A stretch of 64,000 nucleotides of DNA from Macrotis lagotis (taxonomy: Eukaryota > Chordata > Mammalia > Peramelemorphia > Peramelidae). Position 1 is the first letter of the stretch. Every line of letters begins with the position of its first letter. The notes under the pieces are model-generated. The model made no database searches and was not told where the DNA came from. It saw only the letters and a program-made list of their open reading frames with translations. The translations under genes and the position numbers were made by a program. Where the stretch lies: positions 161,442,937-161,506,936 of the forward strand of contig NC_133660.1 of NCBI RefSeq assembly GCF_037893015.1, in the 5' to 3' direction. Shown here piece by piece: positions 44,130-56,100 of this stretch.

Positions 44130-44335
44130 CTATCTATAATATATGAAGATGGAGTGGCAGTCCTGGAGTTCGGAAGACCTGAGTTCAAATCCAGCCTTCA
44201 GTACTTGTTAACTGTATGAGGATAATGACAGCAGTGCTTCTTGTGGTTGTTTGTGAGGCTCAAATGAGATCATAATTGTAAAAGTGCTAGCACTAGTAAT
44301 AAACACTGTGCCAATCCTGTTACTATTATAGCCTT
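44130..44335 (+). repeat. Older MAR/MIR-type SINE
   Basis: 'cctggagttcggaagacctgagttcaaatcc' is followed by 'ttgtttgtgaggctcaaatgagatc' and 'aaagtgctagcac', the long form of marsupial CORE-SINEs. Confidence 0.55.
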
Positions 44336-44899
44336 ACCACACTCCCTGCTAGGTCTCTTCCTCAGGGTATTGTTCCCCAAGTTCCCTTTCAGTCATTTAT
44401 GGAAGACAGCCTAAGAATCATCTTCAGGGCGGGAAGGGTTTTTGCTTTTCTTTGTATCCCCAATTCCTTCTTCCTAGGCAGTACTTAGTAAATGAACTGA
44501 AAGCAAATTTAAGACTAGGTTTAAGGCAGCTATTCCAAACCAGTTACAAAGAGTGTTAAGTGCTAATAATAACATATCCATGAATCTAAGGAATAGTTCT
44601 ATTCATGTCTTGTAGTCAGAATCATTTTTTTGACTCACTGAAGTAGAACTGAAAAAAAATGAAAAACCATACATGAAAATAAAATTTAGAAGTAATTCTG
44701 ACAGGAAGAAATTGGAAGCTGTCTCATATTCCCCAAAATTCAAGGATATCTTAACTATTATAAGCAAGAATTAAAACTATTAAGAATGTCATGTGGCTAA
44801 AAATAGAAATGTAGAAATTAAGTAATGTGTGAAACAATATAGGATAAAAGATGTTATGAAAGACTGGTGTGGGTGAAAAAGAATGAGATGTGGAGTCAA

Positions 44900-45045
44900 A
44901 GGCCCTGGATTCAAACAGGATTTGACACCTATTATAGTTAAAATTAGATGAGTTACTTTGCCCCTCTGGTTCTCAGTTTCCTTATCTGTAAAATGAGGTT
45001 GGGCCAGGTTTGCCTCTAATTTCTCTAAATCTAGAGAAAATAATG
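44900..45045 (-). repeat. MIR-like SINE
   Basis: 'ctggttctcagtttccttatctgtaaaatgagg' marks the antisense MIR core. Strand follows the usual MIR convention. Confidence 0.5.
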
Positions 45046-45218
45046 AGAAATAGAAGTTTTAAAATATACAGACTATATTAGACAACCTGGAGGGGAAAAA
45101 CAATGATGTCTTCAGAAAATTTCAAAGCTCCTTAATTTTATCAAACCTGCTCCCGAAACTAAAACCAATGTTTTTTATATAAATAATGGAAAAACTGTAA
45201 TTAAGAACCAATCTTGGA

Positions 45219-45365
45219 GCAGCTAGGTGGCACAGGTGGCACCAACCCTGAAGTCAGGAGTACCTGAGTTCAAATCTGGCCTTGTACACTTAATTACCTA
45301 GTTGTATGGCCTTGGGCAAGCCACTTAACCCCATTTGCCTTGCAAAAACTAAAAAAAAATTTAAA
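45219..45365 (+). repeat. CORE-type SINE, sense
   Basis: Head 'ggagcagctaggtggcacag', core with a short deletion near the head, tail 'ttgccttgcaaaaact'. Confidence 0.85.
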
Positions 45366-48261
45366 AACCTTTTTTTATATGCTAATTTATGTCCTGATTT
45401 CATTCTTTATTTCCAGCTGCAGTTTAGGAGGATTTTTCCCTGGCACTATAAGTTTCGTATCAATATTAATTTTGTCCCTTTCTCATTCCTGCTGATTCCA
45501 TTTGATATCTTTTTTAAAAAATTGTATTGCTTCTAAGGAAGTAAGGGAACTGTTACATCAGAATCAAAGAAACATGACAGGTGAAGTTTTGAAAAAGTAG
45601 AAAAAGAATTTGAAAGTAAAAGGGGTTTGGAATTTTGGAAAGCTTTTGATCTCTTGAGATAAGGAAATGAGAAATGTTATGTGTGGTTATGATATGGAAG
45701 CTAAAGTAATGTATTTGCAACATGGAATTATTTGAATATAACACTAAGATTCTATCCTTGAGGACCATTAGAAGCATAAATTTTAGTTATGTAAGGAATA
45801 TTAAAATCCTTATGAACTCGAAAAGACAGTAATGAGAAATAAGACTTTCATTTTAAATCTTGGGTAGCAGACTAATAAAAGTGGACTCTATGTGAAGAAT
45901 CTATGCTAGCAGTAAATGACCCTTGGGAAAACTGATATTTTGTGTGATCTATATGTACCAATTTGTATATATAGATCCAAATGTGATTCAATTTATATTA
46001 GTCTCATTTTAAGTGAGATATGTTCTCTTGTTAATTGTGATAAAGTAGAACTCATGAAAACTATATTGTTTGGTATGTGATAATGCATATGTTGCTTTTA
46101 AGTTTTCTTATATAGAGAATTTTGGGAAACCATCAAATAAGATTCTTGTTCTTAAGAGGATAATGCCATCATATCATTGGAAATTTTAATTCCTTTTAAT
46201 CTGCATACTGTGAAATTATTTATCAATTTACTAGAGGCTATTGATAATATTGGTTAAACTAAGTATATTTTAAAAAGGGAAGAATAATACTGTATGGGGG
46301 AAAGTATTGAGAAAACTTTGTAAAATCTCAATATTCATAATAGGTTCCTTGGGACCTTCTGCATGGGCAGCATCGTAATATCTTACTGGTCATGTAAAAG
46401 AACCTACTAACTATTATGAAATTCTAAAAAAAAAATGAATGGGTTTAATGAATAGGATTCCTTTTTCCATTACAAACACTCCTTCCATAAAGATGAACTT
46501 TTTACAAGTTTGTTTGAAGTATAAAATTGATTTGTGTTTATTTTTCATTATGAAAATTTTGAGATTATGCCTGGAATCTTCTATATTGAAGTTATATTTT
46601 GAAGCTACTTAAGTCTTTAAACCCCAGTATTAAATTTATGCTTGCTTTAAGATAGAGACATCTGTTAATCTGGAGATTTACAATAACTTTTCAGTTTCTC
46701 CTGGATTTTTTGAGTACCTAATACAAGATTCCCTTGTGTAATTCAAGAATGTAATTATTTTCTTAATTTTTATATCAGGATGAATTTTTAATTTAAGAAA
46801 CAGAAGAAAAGGATGTTAAATGATTTTTTTGTAGGATCTGGTAAACTTTATTGTTAACTGTTATTTCAACAGCATGACCAAAATAATAACTATTTTAACG
46901 CTAAGCTATGATTAGTAAAACTTTGATATTTGGGGTAAAAATCTCTTGGGTCTGGAATTGAACTCTTCAGTTTTAAATGTGTAAATGTCTGATAATGTAT
47001 TACGTCAGAAAGTCACCCCTTCATGGGAAATGCTACAAATGGATGTCTGGGAAAAGTTAAGGGAATCTCAGACCTCATAACTCATTTTTATGCAGTATGC
47101 AGTTTCCTTTTTGAATAGGATTGTTTCTCACCTGCTTAATCCTGAACTTGGCCATGAAATCTTGTGACTATGATTAGTTATTACAAATAGTAACTAGTGC
47201 TCTTAACTGAAATAAAAAACCCTAAGTATTGTGGTACATAGGCTTGGGGCTATGTGTGTAGAAAAGACCTCCTCTAAGAGGAATATGTGAATATGTATAT
47301 ATTCATGTATTTTATAAACTTTAAAAATATATTCAGAAAAGATATCGGGTAGGAGATAAAACAGGTCCTAGATGTTGATCTTTCTTCTAGTCCTATTTAC
47401 TTATAGACAGGCAGTGCCTCAGTGGTGGAGGATTTTAGGGTTTTTTTCACTTTAGATTACCCTTCACCAATGAAATTGCTCAGAAGCTCTAACAAAAGTA
47501 AACCGTGGAAATTAATGACATTTCCAAACCCAACAACCAAGGAACATTAAACCACCTACGAAGTGGAAGCCACTGTGCTGGGTCGTGGGAATACATGGAC
47601 AAAAAAGGAGAGGTAATTTCAACATTCGTGCCTATAGATAATACAGAATTTCCGTAAAATATGTACAGAATACATAGTGATATATCAACAACTTTGTGAA
47701 TCAGAACAGGCAGCTAAAAGAACGTGGCAATTTAACTGAACCTTACCTAGAGTAAGGGGTTTTCAAGGTGAGGCAGCTTTACAAGCATGGGAGACATTTA
47801 ATGCAATGTCGGAGACCTGTAGCATATGAGAAAAGGGCTGTTGGGCTGTAAAGTGAGTGAAATAACAGACGATAAGGATAGTTTGGGGTCAGAGAGTGGT
47901 ATAAATAAAGGTATCTCTTAAGCATTCATATTCAGAACACGTTACTGAATGTGGCAAAAGCACTAGCATGGTTTCAAGCTTTAATAACCTAAGAAATAGA
48001 AATGCTATAAACATTTTTGAAAGGTTGATTACATGTTTAAAATAATGGCGCTTCTATAGTTCAACATAATTCAGTTTTTTAATCCTGGCCTTAAGATCGT
48101 GCAGAGGCAGCACAAGAAAGTGAAATGGAAATAGATGACTAAAGTCACCAAAAAGAGACCACCTGCGTCTTAGAAATGACACAATGCATGGTGATTGTAC
48201 TGGATCACAAAAATGAACATTTCTTGTTAAAAATTCACAAAACAATGTAAAAATTAATTTT

Positions 48262-48379
48262 TCTTTTTTTGCAAGGCAATGGGGTGAAGTGGCTTGCTCA
48301 AGGCAGCTAGGTAATTATGAAGTATTTGAACTCGGGTCCTCCTGACTCCAGGGCCGTGCTGTACCCACTGTGCCCCCCA
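48262..48379 (-). repeat. CORE-type SINE, antisense, at the CpG island edge
   Basis: Shortened copy ('gcaaggcaatggggtgaagtgg' to 'cccactgtgcccccc') that ends next to the island. Confidence 0.8.
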
Positions 48380-48401
48380 AAATGAAATTTAAAAACTAAA
48401 C

Positions 48402-48450
48402 CCCTGCTGGGCAGTGCGTAGGGCGCTGGTCCTGGAGTCAGAAGCCCTGG
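48402..48450 (+). repeat. SINE head fragment, sense
   Basis: 'gcagtgcgtagggcgctggtcctggagtcag' matches the SINE head and core in the opposite orientation to its neighbour at 48262, forming the start of the CpG-rich block. Confidence 0.55.
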
Positions 48451-48732
48451 GCGGGAAGCCTCGCTACCCCGCTCCGAGAGCCAGGCGCCACAGGCCTCCC
48501 GGCCCTTCCTGCCCGGGGGGCTCATCTCCGGCTTAAAATCGCCCCCGTCCGGGCGCGTCGGTCTCGATCCCCCCAATCCCAGCGCCCCTCCATCGATGAG
48601 CTCCAATTTATTCCGAAATGGAGAGTTGGCGCGGCTGCGTGTACGTCGTCCTCGGCAGCGGAGGGTCTCAGCTCCGTGTCCTCGGCGCACGGCGACCCAC
48701 GAACCTTTAGGACCACGCTGAGCGGGTTACTC

Positions 48733-48740
48733 CTTCCGGT
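48733..48740. promoter_or_regulatory. AASDH: ETS/GABPA-type site
   Basis: CTTCCGGT is the reverse of ACCGGAAG. A second CCTTCCGG lies at 48847-48854. Such pairs are typical of housekeeping CpG promoters near the transcription start. Confidence 0.5.
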
Positions 48741-48747
48741 CTGCTCG

Positions 48748-48759
48748 CGCGCATGCGCG
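48748..48759. promoter_or_regulatory. AASDH: NRF1 site
   Basis: CGCGCATGCGCG fits the NRF1 consensus YGCGCAYGCGCR at every position and is fully palindromic. NRF1 sites are common in promoters of metabolic genes. Confidence 0.65.
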
Positions 48760-49433
48760 GCCCTTACGCACCGCGTGCGTAGAGGCCAGCGCGACGTTCC
48801 TCGTCGCAACGCGCGTCACGCGGCGCAGCGTCGGAGAGCGCGCGCTCCTTCCGGCGCTGGGAGGGCGGCGCGGGTCTGGCACCCCTGGCAGTGCCCGGCG
48901 CGGATCCGGCTGCTGAGTTAGAATTCCCCATTCCCTCGGTACAGTTACTTGGAGAACTGTCAGCGCGGGAGTCCGGAGCGGGGTGGCGGGAGGTGGGCGG
49001 CGTGGGGGAAGGGCGAGGGCGGGTGAGGCGCCCGGCCCACGGGGGGTGCCCGGCAAGCGGCTCGGCTCGCCCAGCTGCCCGTAGGAGCGGGCAGAGTCGC
49101 CTAGCGGGCCGCGGTGCCGGAGCGGAGCGGGGCAGCCGCGGCCATCCTGGCGCCGAGCGGGCCTTGCCGCCGAGCCTGCCCTGGCTTAGGCCCTCACTGG
49201 AGGCCGTGGTGCCCGAGAGAAGGGCAAGCCGAGATGCGGCGGGTTCCGCGCAGCGCGGGGCACAGCTGCCGCCCGAGCTCACGGAGGAAACCTACCCTCT
49301 GCCATCTAGTAGCAAAACTACTTACAAAATGGAATAAACCGGTTTGATCCTTTCAGCACATTCTTAGAATTATAATGAAAGCTAATAATTACTTTGAACA
49401 TCATGTATGTATGTTATATCAAAATATTACATA

Positions 49434-49452
49434 TGTGTGTGTGTGTGTGTGT
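49434..49452. repeat. (GT)n microsatellite
   Basis: About nine GT units in AASDH intron 1. Confidence 0.9.
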
Positions 49453-49699
49453 ATAAATTTCCACTCCAGTAGTCAGTTTATCACAGCATCCACACATGGA
49501 GAGAAATCCTGACAAAAAAAGCAAAGTTCAGACTGGCTTTGGCAAAGGAAAGGTACTAAGTGAGAAAAAAAAATGAGAAAAATATTTTTAAAAAGATGAA
49601 GCTGAAAAAAAATTGTTGAAGTCATTATTTCTGTCAGCCTATTGTTAAATAAAATTTTTAGTTATAATTGACCTCGGATTATTAACAATAATTGTTTTT

Positions 49700-49815
49700 A
49701 GTTTTTGCTAGGCCATGGGGTTAAGTGGCTTGGCCAGTCTGAGGTTAAATTTGAACTCAGGTACTCCTGACTCCAAGGCCCGGGGCTCTATTCACTACGC
49801 CACCTAGCTACCCCT
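49700..49815 (-). repeat. CORE-type SINE, antisense, internally deleted
   Basis: Tail and head are intact but about 30 bp are missing from the middle ('ggcttggccagtctgagg'). It lies 110 bp before AASDH exon 2. Confidence 0.82.
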
Positions 49816-49942
49816 AATACTTGTTAAAAGATGAATGAAGAATTGAAAAAAAAAAGTATTGCTATTTTTCTTAGGCAGTATAAATTATATAAAATAATTT
49901 TTATTTTTTTTTCACTATTCAAGAAATCAAGTCGTTGTGAAA

Positions 49943-50172
49943 ATGACTCTTCAGGAAATGGTGCTTCAAGCTGCTGCCCTTTACTCTGACCGGATAGCTG
50001 TTTGTTATAATGGATGTAATAATCAGGGTCCGATTTATCACACCTACAAATCTATGGTTAATCTTGCTTCAGAATTATCTAGATTTCTGCATCAACACTG
50101 CAAATTTGAAGGGATTCATGAAATTGGTCTTTACTGCTATCCGGGAATAAATGTACCTTCTTGGATTTTGGG
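49943..50172 (+). CDS. AASDH: AASDH exon 2 (start codon)
   Basis: The acceptor TTCACTATTCAAG ends at 49923 and a short untranslated leader runs to ATG at 49943, in the context GAAAATGA. It encodes MTLQEMVLQAAALYSDRIAV through EIGLYCYPGINVPSWIL. Donor TTGGG|GTAATG leaves two bases. A GTG two codons upstream is not used as the start, since human AASDH begins at MTLQE. Confidence 0.95.
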
Positions 50173-53100
50173 GTAATGTCATTTAGATTTAAATTTAGTA
50201 ATCTTTGTTACTGTAAGTTTCTTTACTAGATAGAAGATAGTGGAAATTACTGTTATTTACTGCTCTTATTTTCATTCCTTTTAAAAGGAGATTGTGTTTG
50301 CTAATGAAATATTCCCTTCAGCTATTTAAATAATTATTTTGAATTTATTTACTAAAAGCTGAAGCCATAGTTGACAAAAAAAATGGAATGTTTTATTTCA
50401 CCCACATCAAAAATGAGTATCTCAATAAAAATGTTTTTGGTATTTTTTTAATCCAAGTCTGGGATTTCACTGGTGTAGGGAACTCTTAAGGAAATCTCCC
50501 CACCAATTATGACATGCAACTGTTCTGCAATATATAATCTTATTTGTTTTGGGGATTATCTTTTTTTTTAAGTTTTTGGTTTTTGCAAGACAGTGGGTTC
50601 AAGTGACTTGCCCAAGATCACACAGCTAAGTAATTATTAAGTGGATTTGAACTCAGGTCCTCCTGACTCCAGGGCCAATGCTGTATCCACTGTGCTACCT
50701 ATGTGTCCTGTGTTGGGAAGTGTCTTGACTAATTAGGGTCATTTAGTCATTGTGTTTCAGAATTTAAACTTAAACACTAGGCTTTCTAAATCTGTGATTA
50801 ACTTTCTGAACACTATTATAGGCTTTTTGCCATATTGTTACAACAAGTTACTATTAGAAAGTGTAGCAGCATTAGAAAACTTAATCAGAATTATCAATTG
50901 TGCCTCTTTTTAAAATTTTAATGAAAAGTTTTGGGTTGTAATCTGAAAGAAAAATGAATTATTATAGGGTTATACCACTGGAGGGAGCTAATTTATTTAA
51001 AACCTTTTTTTTGGTTAATCTAGTATTTTTTCCAGTTACATGCAGAGATAATTTTCAACATTAATTTTGTAAAATTTTCTCCCTCTCTGCCCTCCCCCTT
51101 CCCTAATATCTTAGGGATCTGATGATATAGGTTACGCATTCAGTCTTGTTGAACAAATTCAGGGAGCTAATTTAAACTTTGTTAAACCACCCAAACATGG
51201 CATAAGGACATGTATACTGAGTAACTCACTAAATGTTTCTGACTCTGTTAACAGATTTCAAATGGTATTATAGGTTGGACAAATCTGTACAGATTTTCCA
51301 TTAATCATAAATGTTGACTGTCAGAAAGATACTTTATTTTATATATATGTATATATATATATATATATATATACATATATATGTACGTATATGTATATAC
51401 GTGTATATACACTGAACTAAAAGTATGTGCTTAAAATGGCTTATTAGATCTTTGTTCTTACTACAGAAACTCATATAAACTAAAATAATTTTTTAAAATT
51501 TAGAGTTCTTTTGATAGGAATGACTATTTTGTAGTGTGAAGATTCTGATAGTGGTAGTTACACAAAAATTTCTTGCTATATATTTGATTATCCTATATAG
51601 CTAGATAAAGAAATTTACCTTTTGTCTATTTTATAGGTTATATGTTTAGAGAATAAAATTAGTTGTACTTGTTTTTCTTTAGTCTTTATAATGGAAACAC
51701 TTTGATTTTATCATGACATCGGAATTCAGTTATATTTATTTAGTTTTTAACTATTTTGCTGGCTAGCAATTTTTTCCCCCTCTAGAACTCAATTCTGACT
51801 ACAGTATCAATGCATATACTTTATGAAAACTACTATAGTTATACTCTCAAAAAATACTAAAAACATTTTTTAGTTTTATTAGATGTCTGAGAAGTGATAA
51901 CAATAAAAAAGGCCTTTATATATATATATCTATATATATCTATGTATATCTATCTATCTATAGCAATGCGGCATCTAGGTGGCACAATAGATAGAATGCT
52001 GTTCCTGGAATCAGGAGAATTGGGTTCAAAAATGGCCTCAGACACTTGATATTTAGTAGCTGTGTGACCTTGGGCTAGTCACTTAACCCCTTGCTTCCCT
52101 CCCACTAAAAAAAAACAACGTAAGAAACCATTTCACAGTTTTTCCTAAAAATTAGAATGCTTTTAAAGCATTCTTATCACAAATGTTAAAAGTTTATTAT
52201 ATCATCTTAAAGAGATTTTGTCTTGCCTCTATACTTCTGTCTCAGAATTCTGCAAGTCCCTGCTGCTTATTCTCCGGTTGATCCAGATATATCACCAGAG
52301 TTATCGACCTATTTTATGAAAAAATGTAACCTCAAGTATATTCTTGTTGAAAAAGACCAAATCGATGTAAGTGCTTTAGTCTATAAAATGATACATTTGT
52401 CTTGCATTTGAATTTTTTCACCAGAAACCTTAGTTTACTAATACTATACTATGTATATTGGTATGACACTATTGAATTACACTGTGTATTAGTTTTCTGA
52501 AGTACTGGGTACTATGCAATGTAAATTACTTTGTTTCGCTCAAGTGTTACATTAACTAAAGAAGTTAAATATTCAGAATACTACATCTTTTCACTTTGAT
52601 ATAACTTAAACTAGCTCACTATTAAAAAGTAATGCTCATCTTGGTATTTGAAATTGGAATGTGAACTTTTTTCTGATTCCTGGTAAAATTCTAGAATGAA
52701 TTATATATTATTTAAAGGGATGCATTAGAAAGAGTAGACTTGGTTACTGTGAACTAGAATAGCTTTATCCAAGAAAATCATATCAAATTCATCTTTTTTT
52801 CTATACTTTAGTAGAGTTACTAGGTTGGTCAGTCAAGGGAATGGCATAGGCATGGTATTCCTGAATTTCAGCATAACATTTGAAAGCTATTTTTGGGGGT
52901 GGAAAATTTTATATTCAAGCTTTTACTCATTGCATTCCTAGCAGCATGTAGCAGCAAAAAAAAAAAATTGGGCATTTGAAAGAATTGGAAGTCTCCTTCA
53001 AGGAAGAGGAGGAAAGTAAGGTGTGATTTATTTAGAAAGTCTTTTAAAAACAAGGATAAGCAAGAGATTGATGTGAATAGGTTCAATAAATAAGTACATA

Positions 53101-56100
53101 TGAAACAAAGGAAATTTTTTGTGAAGAAGATACTCACTGATGGAGGAGTCTCAGGAAGTGTTTCATGCAGAAAGTGTCATGTAAGTAGAGTTTTGAGGAA
53201 GATAAGGAGATCCCAAGAGGTTAGAGGTGAGGTTGGAATGCATTTCAGTCATGGAAGACAGCTAGTGCAAAGGCACAAAGATGGAAGTATTGTGACAGAG
53301 GCATAGCAGGGAGGCCAGTTTGTTTAGGAAATGTATATAAATGTGTTTAAAAAGGTTGGGGCCTGATTGTGATGAACTTTTAAAAACTAAACAGAGGAGT
53401 ACGTATTTTATCCTAAAGGCACAGTGGAGCCATTGTTGTTTAGTAATGTCTGATGAATAAGGGCATGCCATGGTTAGGTTTTCACTTTAGGAAAATCACT
53501 TTGGTAACTGAAGGATGGGTTGGAGAGTGAAGACTTGAACAGGGAGACCATTTATGAGGCTTTTACAAAAGTACAGATGAGAAGAACAGGCCTGAACTAG
53601 ATCAGTGGCTGTGTGAGTAGAGGGAAGGAGGAACAAGAGATATTGAGAAGAAAGAAATGACATGATTTATCAACTGATTGTGTGGATGAAGAAGAGTTGA
53701 GTTAAGGCTGTTGAGATGGTAGCCCAGGTAGAAATAGGAAGTTTGAAAGAGAGTTGGGTTGAGGGAAAGAATTCTACTTTACTTTGACATGTTAAGGTTG
53801 AAATAACAATATAGTTATATACTTCTTTTAAGTTTGTATTGTACACTTCTTAGCTTATTTTATTCTTCTAACACACTTGTTGGTACTATTCCTGTTTTAC
53901 TGTGTGGTCACACAACTAATAAATCCAGAAGTATTCACTAGGCACTTGGGAGAGATCTGGAGCAAGGTATATAGATTTGGGAGTCATTTTGGAAGTTGAT
54001 GAAATCACCACATGAGACAGTATGAAGAGAATAAAGGAAAGGCCAGGGTATAGCTTGGATATACCACAGTTAGATAATGTTTGTCCTTCATTCTAGAAGA
54101 AGACCAGAGAGGGGATGCCATGACAAACATGTGAATTGTATTTGAGTTGGGGGCTGTGCTCAGTCACCAGCCTCACTTTCTTCTCCAGAGCCATGTGGGT
54201 TCAGCGGTCAGATATGACTGGATGACTGGAGATGACCCTGGATACGAGGCAATCAGGGTTAAGTGATTTGCCCAGGATCACACTATCCACTACACCATCT
54301 AGCTGCCTGAACACAATTAGAAGGAATGATTGGAATGATGAAGTAGCAAAGAAGATATTAGGAGGAGCTCCTAGAGAGAAGAGTAATGAAATCTTAGAGG
54401 TGTAATCTCTAATGTTAGATGCTTCAGAGAAGTGTAGAAGGAAGACAGAAAAAAGACACTAATTTGGCAAATATGAGATCTTTGGTGACTGGTGAAAGCA
54501 ATTTGAGGTGAGTGATGAGATCAAAAATCAGATTATTAACTTGAAAAAACTTTTTTAGTTTGTGTAACAAAGTGAAAGTTAGAACAATAGATATTCTAGT
54601 ACAAGGATGTCATCTTAGGGGGTCTTGTGAATCTGTTCTTTATCCAGTCCCTCCACTGCCCTTCTCCTTTCCTAATACATTTTTCTTTGAGCTTATCATT
54701 TTTTTTTAAGGTTTTTGCAAGGCAAATGGGGTTAAGTGCCTTGCCCAAGGCCACACAGCTAGGTAATTATTAAGTGTCTGAGACCAGATTTGAACCCAGG
54801 TACTCCTGACTCCAGGGCTGGTGGTTTATCCACTGCGCTACCTAGCTGCCCCTGAGCTTATCATTTGTTAAATACAAATTTAAAAAAAAAACCTTAACAT
54901 AGCAGCAAAGGGGTTTAACGAAAAAATTACAATTTGTAAAGTATTTTATAGGTTGCTTATATGTCAGGGATAGTGTTTATGATTTTTTTGTATTTTTAAT
55001 AGTTGCTTTAAAATCATTTTATCTCCATTATGATAAATTTTTACTATATTTATTTATAGGATCATAAGAAATACATGAGAATACAAATACATTGTATTTG
55101 GTATTGATCTGTATTCATTTCTGGGCTCTGACACTATTTGTGTGACCTTGGATAAGTTGCTTGACTTCAGTTTCCTTCTCTTTAAGATGGGTTGGACAAA
55201 ATGACCCAAAGTTCCTTTCATATCTAAATTTATGATCCTGTGATTTCATAGAGATGAATATTCAGGCCTAAATGATAAAGTCTTTTAATAGGTGGCAACA
55301 TTTAGACTACAATTCTGTCTCCTAGATCTGTGATTTTTCTACTTATATACTTCATTCATTTGACCTATTTGTAATCCCTTGGTGTGAAAAGAGTTAATTT
55401 GCATTGAGCATTGCTTTATGATACTTATATATGAAATATATAATACCTCTAATGGTTTTTCTGAAGCTGTATAATGTCAAAGATGGGATTTGTTTTGTTT
55501 TTAATTTTTAATACTTTTTTTCCCATTTAATGCAGAAATTCAAATCTTCCCATGAAACTTGGTTAAATAATAATAATACCAATACAGTAGATCATACAGA
55601 TTTAACACTTTTTGAACTTCACTGGAATGATATTGATTTGAATCAGATTCTACATGATAAAAAAGAGAAATATGGAAAGGAAAAAATGAATAATTGCATC
55701 AGTTCTTTGAACAGCAATGAAGAAAAAGTAAAGTGTCTGGATGTCAGATTGCAGCATTGCTTAGCTTACGTTCTACACACTTCAGGAACTACAGGAATCC
55801 CTAAGATTGTCAGAGTGCCTCATACATGTATAGTACCAAATATTCAACATTTTCGGTGAGTTTTCAAAAATTTCCTTCATTTGAACCTTTAGGGAAAAAT
55901 GAATTTTTGAAATTTAAAAAATAAAAACAACAGATTACTGGATTGACAGACCCCATATAAAGAGATTGATTTTTGTTCTATTGTTTTGTCTCCTACTAGG
56001 AACATGTGGACATTGACTAGATCAATCCTGGGCAAACCACTTAACCTTTCTGAGTCTTATTTCTTCATAAACAGGGAATAAAAAACTTGTACTACACAGT

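Larger units (their letters stand above)
42403..48260. other. Intergenic DNA between PPAT and AASDH
   Basis: AT-rich DNA with a MAR-like SINE (44130-44335), a MIR-like piece (44900-45045) and one clear SINE (45219-45365). 45370-48260 shows no gene, and short open frames there look random. Confidence 0.6.
48420..49300 (+). promoter_or_regulatory. AASDH: CpG island: AASDH promoter and probable exon 1
   Basis: This is the only dense CpG block in the window, sharply different from its AT-rich surroundings, and it lies just upstream of AASDH coding exon 2. It contains a perfect NRF1 palindrome and at least two ETS-type CTTCCGG sites. The first exon is expected to be untranslated. A good candidate donor is GCGG|GTGAGG ending at 49022. 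Long open frames here on both strands follow from the low stop frequency of GC-rich DNA and are not called as genes. Confidence 0.8.
52367..55535 (+). other. AASDH: AASDH intron 3
   Basis: It contains an ancient unnamed repeat (53140-54540) interrupted by another marsupial repeat (54085-54305), a minus-strand SINE (54702-54852) and an antisense MIR-like piece (55110-55250). Confidence 0.55.

Noticed and set aside
48307-49347. Several overlapping open frames of 77-172 codons on both strands in the CpG island
   Set aside because: GC-rich DNA has few stop codons; the translations are low-complexity Arg/Ala/Pro/Gly on both strands, with no domain or homology.
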